Notes: generated by a model not told the origin, from the sequence alone. Shown: positions 16,491 through 30,520, numbered from the stretch's first letter. The stretch: DNA of 64,000 nt from Pteria penguin (GCA_035048485.1 CM068586.1:27546349-27610348); one strand, 5' to 3'. Numbers and translations are program-made.

Positions 16491-19400
16491 TAATATATCA
16501 GTTGTACACTTCATGCTTATTCTCTTACATAATGTCGGTATCTGTCTAATGCATATCCTCATAATATTTACTTATGTATAAACCAATCAAAGTGGTAAGG
16601 AATATTTAACGTGACAAAATATTCTATGATACGGAGCTTTGATTTTGAGTGTTTGGACCAAATGACAAAAAAGGCAGAAAATAATAAATTACTTATGAAA
16701 AGCCTTTCATTTAGCCATGATCGAATATCCAGTCGTCACTCCAAAATAATACTACTAAACCAATCTGTCTCTCAATTCTGTTTCTTTCATTATGAAAAGC
16801 AATCCTCCTGACGTATAAATCTACTGCTGGTATGCAATTTCTCTGAAAGAGAAGATACTCTAGATACACAAGTCGCAATTTTCGCTTTCTGTGCCTTGTA
16901 TTAAGACCTTAAGACCATAAGTATGTACAAGAAAACTGCTACGACATGTTCGATCGCACTTGAAAAATCAATTAACTGCAAACGTATAAGATATACCAAA
17001 AATGATATGAGGTTGTTTTCAAAATTTTTCGAATTTTAAAACAACTACTTTTGGTTTACATTATTTGTCATATATGTAGTCAATTCATCGAGTAGTCAAT
17101 CTCCTAAGAAACACTTATTATATATAATGTACTTTAAAATTGTAATTTTATCTGGGTCCATATCATTTGGAGTGAACGAGATTTCGCCAGGATATTATCA
17201 GCCCAGTTTTAGTGCCTCTGTACTGGCCTGAAATTTGTACAAAATAGTTAATATAATTGATTGCTTTGTTTTATTTTTTAATTTACATTGAACTTTCTGT
17301 AAATATATACGACCAATTATATGTATTGCTACATAATTTTATTGAATATTGGAACTTGATGATAGATATGTTTATGATATTATGAACGTCACATTGAACA
17401 TTTCAAATACTTCTTATAAGACAGAAATTTCATTTTATTCAATCTATTGACAATAATATTACCATACATCTATCAACTTTCTAACTTTTTGAACTGGAGC
17501 GTTTTGTTTTCTAAAGTATGCTTGTTTATAGATTTGAAAATATTTTCACCTTTGGTTGTATTGTGGAAAGTTGGGCTTTTAGACCAGGATTATCACATTA
17601 ACTGCTGTTCCGTCATTTGATCATTCGAAGTTTGTACGGCAGCTACATTATAATCAAAAAGATTTTCTAACATATTTTCATTCTAATTTTTGTTATGCAT
17701 ATTCCAGGGCGTTGTTCGTCATACTGTAAAGAGGTACATCTTGTTTATTTTTTATTGATAAAGAGAGAATTAAAGTAGCCTTTTACACTTATACTGATAT
17801 CATTTGACTGCTCAACAACTACATACATGTACTTACTTACAACTGTTTCATCCACCACATATCACCGGTCGCTATCTGACATTTGAAGGCAACATAATGA
17901 ACTAATTCACTTGAACACAGTTTATTCAAGTTATTACAAATATAAGAGTTATTCCTCTTTTGCTACGTTTGCTCTTTTACTAAGGTCGTGCTTACTTGTA
18001 ATCCCTTTGGGAGTTATTCTTCTTTATTTATTTCTGGCTTTAGTGTCGTAGTGAACCACTGTTTAGGTATCCATAGGTATTTCCCTCCTCTCTATTATTA
18101 TTTTACATACCAGTATATTACAGTGTATGTTGATGAATGTTTGTATGGATGGATTTTTTGACGAAGATATGTAGGAAGTGGTGCATTTAAAGTCACTTGA
18201 TTATTCCAGGCATCGAAAGGTGTTTAGTGACTGTTATTTCATTCCATCATTATTTCAGTCCTGCATACGGGCATTTGCCAAGTACTGCTGTATATATAAA
18301 GACTTATAATTCCAAACTGTTTTAGGAACTTATCAAAATGGCCTAAATAAATATAAAAATATTAAACATCAGCACAATTCGTAAGGGGCACATTTCAAAC
18401 TTTTATTTATATGAAATACTGTAGTTTACAACAACACGAAAATATAAGGATGTTAACCGATACTACCGAAGGGTAATACTTTTAACGAGAAATATGTGTT
18501 GTCGAAAAAGGTCTTTCTAGTATTAATTATATTAATTTTGTTTTACAAAGAAAACGATCGAAGGTTACCCGATAATTTCTTTATTACACAAAACAATATC
18601 AAGGTGTCGTAACTAAATCATTCGATTAGTTGAAAATATATATATATTACTAGTAGCAGTACTCAACAGTATTGTCAGAATTTTCGGTGATTTGTTCTGT
18701 AGTAAAAAGACTTTTAATTCGATTTTAGCATGACAATTGTTTCAACGCAAACCGTTAAAGAACATGTGACAGTGTAAGATTCTATGATACTAAACTATAT
18801 TGACATGTAAAGCTGATGGATAAATTCAAACCGTAAGTCCAAAAATCATGAAACCAAAGGAAGAACAAAATCAGTGAAAATGAAAACCAAATAGAAAACA
18901 ACGAGAACAGTATGACAATTAACGAAGCGATTGGATTCCAAACAAATATGAAATAGGTAGTTAGTTCTTATTGATACGAATTCATAGACACGTTCTACAT
19001 TTTAGGATGTAAATTGCAGTTCACGACATGCGTGTATTTAAGAATTCAAAGGTGCATTTTGAAAAACTTAAAAGGACAAGAATGATTCACTTTACTTTCA
19101 TCTCGATTTTCTTGTTGTATAAAGCACATAAAAGGTCAATGACATAATGATTTGCTGAAAAAGAAGAAAACCCCAATAACTTGGTTGTCAAAACTTTATA
19201 TCCAAGTTTATCTGAAAAGGAGTCGTTCTTTTGTTCTGTAGTATTACGTATATTTGTATTATCTACATTACCTAGATTTTATTGTGTATGTATTTCTTCA
19301 AAGAGATTTAAATATTCTTCAACAATATTCTGTTTTCAATTATTAAAAAGTTTTCTTTTTCTTGAGCGTTTATGTTTAATAAATTTATTCACTTCAGTAT

Positions 19401-20162
19401 TATTTATTATATTTTATTTAATACTATAAAAAAAGGAAAAAGAAAAGAAAAAAAAAAAACCCAAAACAAACTAAAACCCGTTCAAATATTAAATTTCCTG
19501 TAAAGAAACACATTTTATGTGTATCGACGAATGACAGTTAAACCCCCTTTGAAAACCGGATGACAAGAACTTTGCTTTCACTTCTTTACACCTATGGAAT
19601 AAATGTATCCCTGACAGGATATACAATTATTACGTTACTGCACCATAATGCGCCTTTTGACATCTGATATGTGCTTAGTGATCCTTAAGACCGACACTGT
19701 AGAAATCTGAAGTATAATTTGTATGGTAGAGATCTAATTACCCGACTGACCGAAACTTAAGAACCAAGGAAATTATCTGAGAACAGAGATATTCCTTTGT
19801 TTTAGAATGATTTATAAAGTTTTATCTGTAAATTTAAAGGACAAGTACATTTGCATCTATACCTCAATGGCTAGGAGATTTTATATCATATCAATGTTGA
19901 AAATGAGAGGAAACGTCCATTTGAATTTGATGTGGAGGACATGGACACTGGGCGCAGGGAATACTATTTTGACAATTTTTTTCCCACTGGATCCGAGCAA
20001 TATTTCATTTTTCATGTGAAATGAAAACAGGATTTCTACTAATTTTAGGATCCTCTAATATTTTTAAGACAGATTAAAATATTGAGAAATATAGATATCA
20101 TACAGTAGGAATCTTGGCGTCATCACGATGCAACTAGTGAAACGTTGTAGTACAAAGTTGTC

Positions 20163-20164
<2 letters not shown>
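16491..20164. other. Intergenic, no gene seen
   Basis: AT-rich sequence with one diverged family B copy and homopolymer tracts around 19430-19470. No exon is recognised. Confidence 0.5.
19645..19800 (+). repeat. Dispersed repeat family B, diverged copy
   Basis: Order of blocks: ATGCGCCTTTTGACA, TGTGCTTAGTGATCCTTAAG, CTGTAGAAATCTGAAGTAT, then AACCAAGGAAATTATCTGAG near the end. This parallels the copies at 107 and 7470. No (TA)n tail is present. Confidence 0.5.

Positions 20165-20203
<39 letters not shown>
20165..20203. repeat. (AG)n microsatellite
   Basis: About 19 AG units. Confidence 0.95.
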
Positions 20204-20206
<3 letters not shown>

Positions 20207-20466
20207 ACCTTAGAGTCTGAGGTTCCTGAACTAAAAATTAAAACAGTATCGTACAAAAAATTGTTTAAAAGAATTAGAAAATAACATGAACGTCTCTTCC
20301 AAACTCGTATTAAGTAGTTGTTAAGATATCATTTAGATAACTCGAAGTACCACTAAACTCGTCGATAATGTCTAAATGTTTAGATTGTGAATTTGATGCG
20401 TGAAATCTTTCTCATAATTGTATAAAAACTGGTCTATAAATGGGGCCGCTGTTAGTGCACAATAGT

Positions 20467-20468
<2 letters not shown>

Positions 20469-20502
<34 letters not shown>

Positions 20503-20550
20503 AAGAAAAAAAAAAAAAAAATAAATAAAACCAAAACCAACCCCCCCCCC
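20469..20550. repeat. Poly-A tract followed by poly-C
   Basis: About 60 bases almost entirely A with two G interruptions, then ACCAAAACCAA and a run of ten C. It could be a retrotransposed tail, but no body is recognised next to it. Confidence 0.85.
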
Positions 20551-21964
20551 CATAATTCAATTCTTTGCTAAAACATCTATTTGTTTACTAATATATAAAT
20601 GGCCTTCGTTCCAAGTAAAGGCAGACAGCTAAATTTAGTGTATGGTGTAACAAGAATAAGATAACTTTGAGTATTTTTCTAATCAGAACAACATATTTTT
20701 TTCACAAAATCAAGATGTCCCTTCCCCTAAAATCAAATGCGCATCTAAATATTTAAACACTTGCATGAAGATGGTTTCTAGCTAAGAAGACAAGGGCAAG
20801 GAGCTTGCCAACATTGCTGGTTTGCTTGTATATGGTTTCACATCACACCAAGTTATATTGCACTTTACATTGTGACTATGTGCACGGTACAGAAATATTT
20901 ACCATTGCAGCAGATATGCCAAAGGCAGTGAGGAATCTTACACGTTCGACGTCTGTTGTGACACATGGCCTCGTTTTCAGTATCTCATCCAACTATAGGA
21001 CACTGAACTGGGAGCTGAGAAGCACGCTACCAACTGGAATATGCCGACGCTTTGAATCTGGTGACAAAATAATGATTGAATTAATACTCAGTAAAACAAC
21101 CAAAGTTTCATATGCACATTGTGGTGTACAGTTAACATTTTGTTACATACAAATAAGAGTTAGTGAACAATGCATTTTGTAATTTGTAATGACATAGCCC
21201 AGAGAAGGTTATAATTTACAATACTGAATATCTTAATCTGGTTATAGAAGGTGTCTCATAAACACATCGTAGTTTATATTTTTATAAAGAATCACGCAAT
21301 ATCTTCAGAAATACGACGCCAAAGTAGAAGGTTTGCTAGCAAGAATAAACAGCAAATGCTTTCTTTAATTCCAGATCCACTCAAGTGTTGATAACTTGTC
21401 ATTAAACCTATTTGTTTATTATCATCGTTTGACCTGGATCTGTTCAAAGTGATAGTAAATGAGCAACTTTCTCGTCCTTAAAAAACAAAACATAATATGA
21501 AAACCGTTACGGGTCACACAAGTTCGACTGCTCTAGATTAAATGTTCAGTAAAATTTCCGTTTTCATCAAGTTCCTATCGCTTGTGGAATTGGATTGGAG
21601 TCAAATTGATAGAGTTATTGATGGAATGAATTCACATAGTGTGAGTTGTCTTACAACTTGTTAGTATCAAGTACTGTTATATTAGACACATCAAAGTAAT
21701 TATATTTACTTAAGTGGTATCTTATACTTCTGCATTACTCTTCTTATGGAACTTTCATTTCTTCCGACGATATTGTTCACAGTGATCTAAAATAGATATA
21801 AACATCAAAAATAGTTTGCGCGTTATCTAATCAAGAGCTCTTACAATTAATTAATTAACTTAACATCATAAATGCTAAGATTCAAATGCGGTACGAAACA
21901 AATACGTATTTAGATCATTCTCTTTCTCTTTCTTCCACTCAGTCAAACAGTCAAAGGGAGTATA
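20551..21964. other. Intergenic, no supported gene
   Basis: It contains one open frame of about 116 codons from an ATG near 20832 to 21182. I see no known domain, no splice context and no support beyond length, so it is not called. Confidence 0.45.
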
Positions 21965-22680
21965 GACTGCTGGTATTTATTCAGCTAGTATATATTGCAT
22001 GTTATCTATTCGACCAATATATATTGTTTGGTATGTTTTCCACTGGTATATTTTGTCTGGTATCTATTCCACTAGTATGTATTGTCTGGTATCTAGTATA
22101 CTAGTAAATATTGTCTGGTATCTAGTATACTGGTAAATATTGTTTGGCATCATTTCCAATGGTACATATTATCTAGTATGTATTCCACTAGTATATATTG
22201 TCTGGTATCTAGTACACTAGTAAATATTGTCTGGTATCTAGTATACTGGTAAATATTGTTTGGCATCATTTCCAATGGTACATATTATCTAGTATGTATT
22301 CCACTAGTATATATTGTCTGGTATCTATTCCACTAGTATGTATTGTCTGGTATCTAGTATACTAGTAAATACTGCCTGATATCTAGTATTCTGGTAATTA
22401 CCGTCTGGTATCTAGTATACTAATAAATATTGTCTGGTATCTAGTATACTAATAAATATTGTCTGGTATCTAATATACTGATAGATATTGTCTGGTATTT
22501 AGTATACTAGTAAATATTGTCTGGTATTTAGTATACTGGTAAATATTGTGTGGTATCTAGTATACTAATAAATATTGTCTGGTATCTAATATACTGATAG
22601 ATATTGTCTGGTATTTAGTATACTGGTAAATATTGTCTGGTATCTAGTATACTGGTAAATATTGTGTGGTATCTAGTATA
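21965..22680. repeat. Minisatellite of about 29-bp units
   Basis: About 24 tandem copies of a unit with the order TATTGTCTGGTATCTAGTAT then ACTAGTAAA. Variants of the last third (ACTGGTAAA, ACTAATAAA, ACTGATAGA, TTCCACTAGTATG) are interspersed. A block containing TTTGGCATCATTTCCAATGG occurs twice, about 120 bp apart, which points to segmental duplication inside the array. Confidence 0.9.
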
Positions 22681-23721
22681 AAAGCATGTCAAAATGTATA
22701 TCAAAGATCACTACAGAACAAAATAAAAAGGAGGGAGGGGATGCGTGTATTCTCCGCGGTTTTGATAATACTACTTGACAGAAGTTTCTCATACCTCAGA
22801 TGATGTCGTTACAATGATCAATCCTACTCTGTGTAAGATGACTTCCATGAAGGTGTTTAACAATTGTTTGAAGAAAAAGTTTATGTTATCTGGATGAAAA
22901 AACAATATCTAGATTTAAACTACAAAAACAAAAAAACAAAAAAAAACCAAAAAAAAAAAAAAAAAAACAAAAACAAAAACAAAACAAAAAAATAAATAAA
23001 TAAAAAAAATTTTAAAAAGCCCAATATGGACATTCTTATTTAGATACGATTATTAATTTGAAAGACTTCAAACGTAGAATGTCGTAGTCACACCGGTATC
23101 ATGTTCATTTACATGTAGCTAATTAATCAATCTATCTTCCATCTTTCTTTGACATCTAATTGCAAAAATAACAGTAAAACCATATGACCGCATCTTACTT
23201 TTATTAATCTCTTTATCTCGGGAAAAGTCTTGTAAAAAGTCAATGGTATTTGTAGATGTAAAGATATGGAATCTGTCGAAAAAAGGACTGAATTTACATA
23301 GATGAGCAATGACACGAAACTTAATTCCTCTCAACGCGATTCCAGATCTCTTCGCTGGCATATGATATCCATTCATAATTAATACGTACATTCAAACGCA
23401 TCGTATCTTGAAATTAAAACGGTTTATTACTGCAACTTGTGACTGGCGTTAACAGCATGGTGAACCGAGTATGTTTATCCACATGTGAGTTATGGAATAT
23501 ACAGGTGACTCAGACAATGCTTATTCGCTCGATTTGCCACTTTCCTTTTTGCTTTACAGATGCAGGCAAGCTTATTTTTTGGTATTTTATACTGATGAAA
23601 CTTTTAAACTATACAGTTTTATTGTATTAGGGGCTGTATCACAACATTTTATTGAAGGATACAAAGAAAGGGGGAAAACCCGTAGATACCATGAATGAAT
23701 TTCGTTATAGATAACGGTGTT
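22681..23721. other. Intergenic, with an A-rich low-complexity tract
   Basis: The part at 22922-23015 is almost all A with isolated C and T. The rest is AT-rich with no recognised gene. Overlapping minus-strand frames at 23119-23391 have no recognisable features. Confidence 0.5.
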
Positions 23722-23896
23722 GGTTGATTGATTGGTGCTTTACGTCCCTTTCAACAGTTCATAGTTTTAAGTTATGTCGCGACTTGGAAGCAGTAGATAA
23801 CCATCCTCTTAAATATAGTGGCGCAATCCGGGAATCGAACCCGGATCGCCGGCGCCTCAAGCAAAGCGCTTAACCACTACACCAAGCTGCCCCTTA
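23722..23896 (-). mobile_element. tRNA-derived SINE, same family as the 11.3-kb copy
   Basis: On the minus strand it reads from the tRNA-like head (box A TGTAGTGGTTAAGCGCTT, box B CCGGGTTCGATTCCCGG) to a GTCGCGACATAACTT-like block, AAAGGGACGTAAAGC and an (AATC)n-type tail. The flanks TAACGGTGTTG and TTACGGCATTG resemble a worn target-site duplication (8 of 11 matches). Confidence 0.9.
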
Positions 23897-25650
23897 CGGC
23901 ATTGACGTAAAGATATATAATCATAGAACTGTATGGTATAAACTTAGTAGATATAATTTATCAAAAATTAAACCTACTCTTTGATTGATGAAATACGTTA
24001 TCTATGCATGATATAGTTATATTGCATCTGCATTTTGTAAAGAATACTGAGAAGTTTTGGAAGGAAATTAAATGTGGGTAAAACTTGACGGTCAAATGTA
24101 GGTCAAACTTCACGGTGAGCTTTACAATGTCGTAAACATAGGTCCATGAAATTAGGACAATATATATGCAGACGAATAGAAATATTGCCGGGCAGTTTGG
24201 TTCGTATAAGAGAAAAAGGTATATCGTGTTCACATTGTACATCGTTTTGAAAAATGTAAAACACTGGTTTTCACCCACCTCGCTTGCGCTTAAAATACGT
24301 CCATTCCACGAAAACTTGGTATGCCTCATCAACATCTTATGGGTCGGATTCAAGTGGTGCTCGGTCAACAAACTCTGATTTCGCGCGCTTTTTTTTCCAA
24401 CACACGGTCGATCCGATATCATTTATTAACTGCCATGTCTCCACCAAACGAAATCACCAAGTCACGTGACGATCCTGACTGAAGATATGATAAAAGCCAA
24501 ACTACAATATATACTGCTATATTCTATCAATAAATTAAATGTTTGAGTTAGTTTATTTATTTTCAATATCTTGTATATATATATATATTTACCAAAATCA
24601 AAAGATAAATACCTTTAAACCAGTTGAATAAATTACAAAAACATAGTAGGAATATATAGACAAGAAACAATTTTCTTTCGCGTAGACAAATTTTGCAGTT
24701 ACGGTGTCCAGTTGTTTAGCTTTCATGATGTAATGTAATTGTGACGTCTCGATACTAAACGTCATTTACAGCTTCAAATTTCGGGTTTCAGCTACATCTG
24801 GAAATTACGCTTCAGTATGTTTAACAACCGTCTCAATTATTTGTAGGTTTCAGGTATGTATACAGATTTACAGATAAATTTTTTGTTTGTGAGAGTATTT
24901 AGTAAAGATTCTGTAACGCCGTCTTCAAACATTCTATCCGGCTTTTTTACTGGCTTGTTACTATATTTTTGCCAAGTTAGTGATCACGTGTTAATATTAA
25001 CGATTGACCATGTGACTATATACATGTATATGGATCCCACTTTACAAGTAATCGAATTAACAGAATATAAAAAACAAAATTAGATTCATATCACTTCATC
25101 AAGAGAATTCAAGATGAACTATATAAAATATGTTTTATTCTTCCTTTTTCTTGTTTGAGAAATCCCCTAACACGTTAAAGCGTTGTGCCAACGATGCATT
25201 CAATTAAAATTAATGAACTAGAAAAATATAAAATAACATCGTTTGGCAACATGAAATTTTAATAATATGCAAGAATTAACTGTGACATAAACTCCGGGGA
25301 ATCATTTATCAGAGGATCTTTGGTACACATAATATGGCGTGTTATCCATTATCGTTTTCGCAGGCAGATTAGTAGTTCGGCTTATATGATGAAATACTAT
25401 GTTAAAGGTGACATGAAAACATTTCTTTTTAATAATTACTCGTAAGTATCGGGAGGGGTTAAGTTCTAGTACAAAAATGCAGAGAAGTTCAAAGTCCTGT
25501 TTAAGCTCTATTGTGGTTGTAAAATATAGCAACAATTATACTAATTATAACTTTTTGCCAGATGCAACTACAGTTATACATTTTCCAGTTAACGTAACTA
25601 AGAGTTATACTTATTCGCATAATCTGATGACATCACAGCAGAATGGTTGT

Positions 25651-25712
25651 CTCTGCCAGCAGGGAATGCTTACTCCTCCATTGTTCCTAATTCCACCTCC
25701 GGTTCAGCAAGA
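25651..25712 (+). repeat. Dispersed repeat family A copy
   Basis: CAGGGAATGCTTACTCCTCC is followed by a CCTAATTCCACCTCCGGTT end, the same order as at 7229. Confidence 0.6.
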
Positions 25713-26529
25713 TTCCTTGTCCATATTTTCTTTTTCGTCTTGTAGATGTTCTGACATGATTACTGCTAGGTTATTTCGCATTTTACTCCAGTATCATACA
25801 GTTCTGAATGCCGAACCCAAATATAGAGGGACAGACAGTTATAATAAACGGGCATGTATTGTCAATAATAGGAACGCTAATGGTCAAAGAGCAACCTTCA
25901 CCGAAAACATGCAAGGTTAATAGAGATTCTTAAGTACATCATATTCATTTACATTAATTTGAAGCATTATATGTCCATTTTAGCTTATATTTTCTTTATT
26001 GATATCCTAAGGCGAAACTGTGGATTTTCAACATACTTTAGAAATATGTTTTCCTTTCTTTAGAAAAGAATATACATATACATTGTTGATCAATATATAT
26101 ATACCGATAGACTATTTCCAGTATAATGTATTTAAATGACTTTGCAAAGCATTTCTTTCAAACAATTTTATATTATAATTCTACACACTGTTATGTTCTA
26201 AACTTTATTGTTACCATATGGGTTTTCGACTATGCCACACAAAACACCAATTCATTTACCTATCTATCCCTATTATTATGTTTAGTATGATAATTACATA
26301 AATAGAACCTTTCAAGTAATGTTAATCCCTTGTGTATTGTTCAATGTCATGATCAGGAAGAGAATATAATTGTTAACTAAATTGACTGTGGGTAACATAT
26401 TGCTTAAATATAATGAAAGAGAATATTTCTATATTCTATTTTGCTGTCATTGTGTGCAAAATTATTCGAATAAGCGGCAACTTAATTATGAAAAGATACA
26501 ATTGTAAAGTTTGACTCAGACATCACACC

Positions 26530-26960
26530 AGCAAATCATCAGCAATATGCTTGGATCCCTGTCGGATTGTCCTTGCATTACGATGGAGATTTACATTAAC
26601 TAAAATATCTAAAAGCTTTTTCCACGGCGATTCACGAAAGCAATTGAACACTTAAAGCCATTTTCGTCACTTACGGAATGGAAACCCATACGGATCATGT
26701 ATTTAGTATAATAAATGACATTTCCGGTTTTGTGTCCAACGTTAGTGACGCGTAGACGATCGGAAATTTGATAATATTATTCACTGTTATATTTTGACAC
26801 CACATTTTGTGAAATGGCGGGAGTCGGAAATTTGCGCAAAATATTGCTTGATAAGTTAGGGCTTTAGCGCTGTGCAGATTGGATCCAACATGCAAGAACA
26901 ATTAGTAACTTTTTAGCCTAATAGCAAAGTGTCTTCATTGACGAACGGAGTCCAAGGATC
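26530..26960. promoter_or_regulatory. Candidate cis-regulatory stretch (weak)
   Basis: A low-repeat, comparatively GC-richer interval. It carries TTTGCGCAAAAT with a perfect C/EBP-type palindrome TTGCGCAA (about 26835), AAATGGCGGGA resembling a YY1 site (about 26812), and ACGCGTAGACGATCGG. No gene is seen. The call rests on composition and sites only. Confidence 0.2.
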
Positions 26961-28479
26961 ATTTAATAATTTTATCATATTTTTACTATTTCACCTCGTA
27001 TCTGTCATTAGCTCAGTTATATCCCTAAATCTTGACTGATAGTAACTTATAATGTACATAAAATTATATTTATGTTGAAATCAAAGATCAATAAATTCGT
27101 TCTCCTTGTTGACTATCATATGAACACGATGATGGAATTCATGATGTTACTTAATGTACCCGATATTTTATGTAACACTACCTTTGAAACGAAAGTTTTA
27201 TTCAAGTGAAGATATTTTAGGAAGTCTAGTATATGTTGTTGCATAAGATATGCTGGACTTTCATTTACACTCAATAGTCCAGTTAGCAATAAAGAAATAA
27301 CTTAAATCATATCGTCAATGTTCTGTTACTTTATAGATCTTACTGTGAATTGAATATGTTGTGAATAATGCCTAGAACAATAATATCATAGTAGTCAGCA
27401 TTTCAGCATATATGCATGGTAGGCTGTTTTATGACATTTACCGATACTTACAACTACAAGTATATATACTACTAGATCTATTTTCAGTTAAATAATAATT
27501 TGATTTACGGCAGATATAACTAGACAAAGAGGAGAGAATCCTTCCGGTTATCATTTGTCACCCCTAATGTCAGTGTTCCATGTCTGTCCACAGTAATACT
27601 GTGTACCACATGTCACAGTGATATATCGTCAGGAACCTTTTAATCTACCTGTACATGTATGCATTGTAATGTTAAGTACACAATTGACTCATCCTATGAC
27701 CAAGTATTACTCAGAAAAACGTATCACTGAATAATCATCGACTATACATAAACAGAGCTGAGGTTAAGTGACCAATACGAATCATCATAGCATCAGCTCG
27801 GGTTCCATGTTCCACAGAACTAATCTCGTTTTAGGTGGCATTTAGAACATAATAATGGGATATATCTACTATAGACATGGAACGAGTTACAGTGTTTTCC
27901 AGCGAATTTTCGTTTTCGATATAGCAAATGCAGTATAAGAAATATTAAATTTATTGGATAAAAAAGGGGGAGCCTCGAACATATGACAGAAATAAACGAT
28001 ATACGACCATAAAATTAGATAAATTATTGAAATGATCAGGAATACTACCATCAGGTATAATATATTATATAAATCATCAGATACAATCATTATATATAAA
28101 GCACTACAATCACATTTTCTGAAAAATTACATTTTACTGAAGTTTACATGAAGTAAAATACATGTACCACGGAATCTGATGGTATGACACAGATAATGAT
28201 ATAAGATAGTGGACATTTATGACCATCTAAGAATCAGGCATGAGCCATAATGATATGTATGATTTTTTATAAAAATCATCTATAACTGTTTATTTATTTG
28301 TCTATTTATTTATTCGATAACTTAGCAAATAGCACAAGCGAATCCAATAACATTGGGCAAATGAAAATGTGCAGGACGTTTTAATAATAGATTTTGTATT
28401 GTAGCTATTGTGATAAATCACATACCCTTCGTCTTTATCAAACGTTCACTGTCAACTAATATTGTCAATATACCTGGTC

Positions 28480-28830
28480 TCTGATAACCCTTCTCGATGC
28501 ACGACATTCGATTATTTACTCCTTTCCAATAGGCAGCCATTTTTCAATTATCTTGGTATATATAAACATTCATTTGCCTACCGCACGATATGTCCTCACT
28601 GACGTCTGTGTTTAACATGTTATTGCCATGATGTTGGAAAAATCAAACGGTTTTTCTGCTTTATGTTACCAAGATTTCTGTAAACGATTTCTCACTTCAT
28701 TTCCTTTCGGGTCCATCATTTATGCAAATTAAAACGCATTCAAATAAGTCTCGAGTGGAAGGATCCCAGATGAGGCTCTTCGACCGGAGCTTCCATACAA
28801 ACCTCACATCTTTCTGTAAACTATTTAATA
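28480..28830. promoter_or_regulatory. Candidate cis-regulatory stretch with a POU octamer (weak)
   Basis: A low-repeat interval in the gene-free space between the two Bar genes. It contains ATTTATGCAAATTAAAAC near 28720, a perfect POU octamer (ATGCAAAT) overlapping a homeodomain-type AATTAA. Conservation cannot be judged from one sequence. Confidence 0.25.
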
Positions 28831-29239
28831 TAATATCTCCTGTTCAATCGACCAATAAATAGCTATATCAAAGACCATTTATGCAATAAACCTACAGCAG
28901 TCATGTGTGAAAATTCCCTTTCATTTCCATTCCTCTTGCTGAGTGGAACATAACTTTTAATTCCATGAGTCATGGTGGAAAAGCGTTTCCGTACATTTCC
29001 GCGGACAGTTTTTTACCTAACGACCTGTGTGATATTAGCTGAAAGTAAATGTTTTGTAAGGATCAAAGATAAGATTAGTAAATTGTTTCCAATTCAGATA
29101 TTATGTCAATAGTAAACTAAATGACAAACCCATGCTGAATTATAATCTTTGAATAATTTTTGCGCTTACCTTGTAAAGGGAAACCCAAAAATATCTATGT
29201 AAAAGATGCATGCTACGTAAAACAACTACAAATCCAAAA

Positions 29240-30520
29240 CAAAAACACCTACGAAACTACTTCACCTCCTAAACAGCCACACCTCCAAAACAACTACAAA
29301 CAACTACACTTCTAAAACAATTACACCTCCAAAACAACCACACCTCCTAAACAACTAAACTTCCGAAACAGCTACACCTCTAAACAATTCCACTTTCAAA
29401 ACAACACCCCCAAAACTATTACACCTCTTATACAACTACAATAACAACACCTCCAAGACAATTACACCTCCAGAACAACAACACCTCCAGTACAACAACA
29501 CATTAAAAAACAACTACAAATAACTACATCTCCAAAACACCTCCAGGCAACTACATCCCTAAAACAGATACACCTCCAGAACAACAACACCTCCAAAACA
29601 ACTACAAATAACTACACCTCCAAAACACCTCCAGGCAACTACATCCCTAAAACAGATACACCTCCAAAACAACAACACCTCCAAAACAACTACAAATAAC
29701 TACACCTCCAGGCAACTACATCTCTAAAACAGAAACACCCCCCAAAACAACAACACCTCCAAAACAACTACAAATAACTTCACCTCCAAAACACCTCCAG
29801 GCAACTACATCCCTAAAACAGATACACCTCCAAAACAACAACACCTCCAAGATAACTACAAATAACTACACCTCCAAAACACCTCCAGACAACTACATCC
29901 CTAAAACAGATACACCTCCAAAACAACAACACCTCCAAGACAACTACAAATAACTACACCTCCAAAACACCTCCAGACAACTACATCCCTAAAACAGATA
30001 CACTTCCAAAACAACAACACCTCCAAAACAACTACAAATAACTACACCTCCAGGCAACTACATCTCTAAAACAGAAACACCTCCAAAACAACAACACCTC
30101 CAAAACAACTACAAATAACTTCACCTCCAAAACACCTCCAGACAACTACATTCCTAAAACAGATACACCTCCAAAACAACGACACCTCCAACACAACTAC
30201 AAATAACTACACCTCCAGGCAACTACATCTCTAAAACAGATACACCTCCAAAAAAATAACACCTCCAAGAAAACTACAAATAACTACACCTCCAGGCTAC
30301 TACATCCCTAAAACAGATACACCTCCAAAAACATAACACCTCCAAGACAACTACAAATAACTACACCTCCAAAACACCTCCAGGCTACTACATCCCTAAA
30401 ACAGATACACCTCCAGAACAACAACACCTCCAAAACAACTACAAATAACTACACCTCCAAAACACCTCCAGGCAACTACATCCCTAAAACAGATACACCT
30501 CCAAAACAACTTCACTTCCA
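29240..30520. repeat. C/A-rich minisatellite, 88-bp higher-order unit
   Basis: The 88-bp unit is built from ACACCTCCAAAACA-type sub-blocks in the order AACAACTACAAATAACTACA, CCTCCAAAACACCTCCAGG, CAACTACATCCCTAAAACAG. Some units lack an AAAACACCTCC segment and are about 74 bp. The + strand is very poor in G, so the complement is G/T-rich with repeated GGAGG and TTTTGGAGG. The left end (29240-29520) is less regular. Stop codons interrupt the frames, so it is unlikely to be coding. Confidence 0.93.

Larger units (their letters stand above)
23897..29239. other. Long intergenic stretch, no gene seen
   Basis: Over 5 kb without a recognisable exon. It holds one family A copy and two low-repeat stretches listed as weak regulatory candidates. 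A short GC-richer patch at about 24270-24470, with TTCGCGCGC and CCACGAAAAC, shows no domain. Confidence 0.5.

Noticed and set aside
20832..21182. Open frame of about 116 codons on the + strand
   Set aside because: There is no recognisable domain, no neighbouring splice signals that extend it and no repeat relation. Length alone is weak evidence in 64 kb. A protein search or RNA-seq would decide.
24166..24469. GC-richer patch with overlapping frames of 60-150 codons
   Set aside because: The frames contain no recognisable motif. It is more likely an old repeat than an exon.
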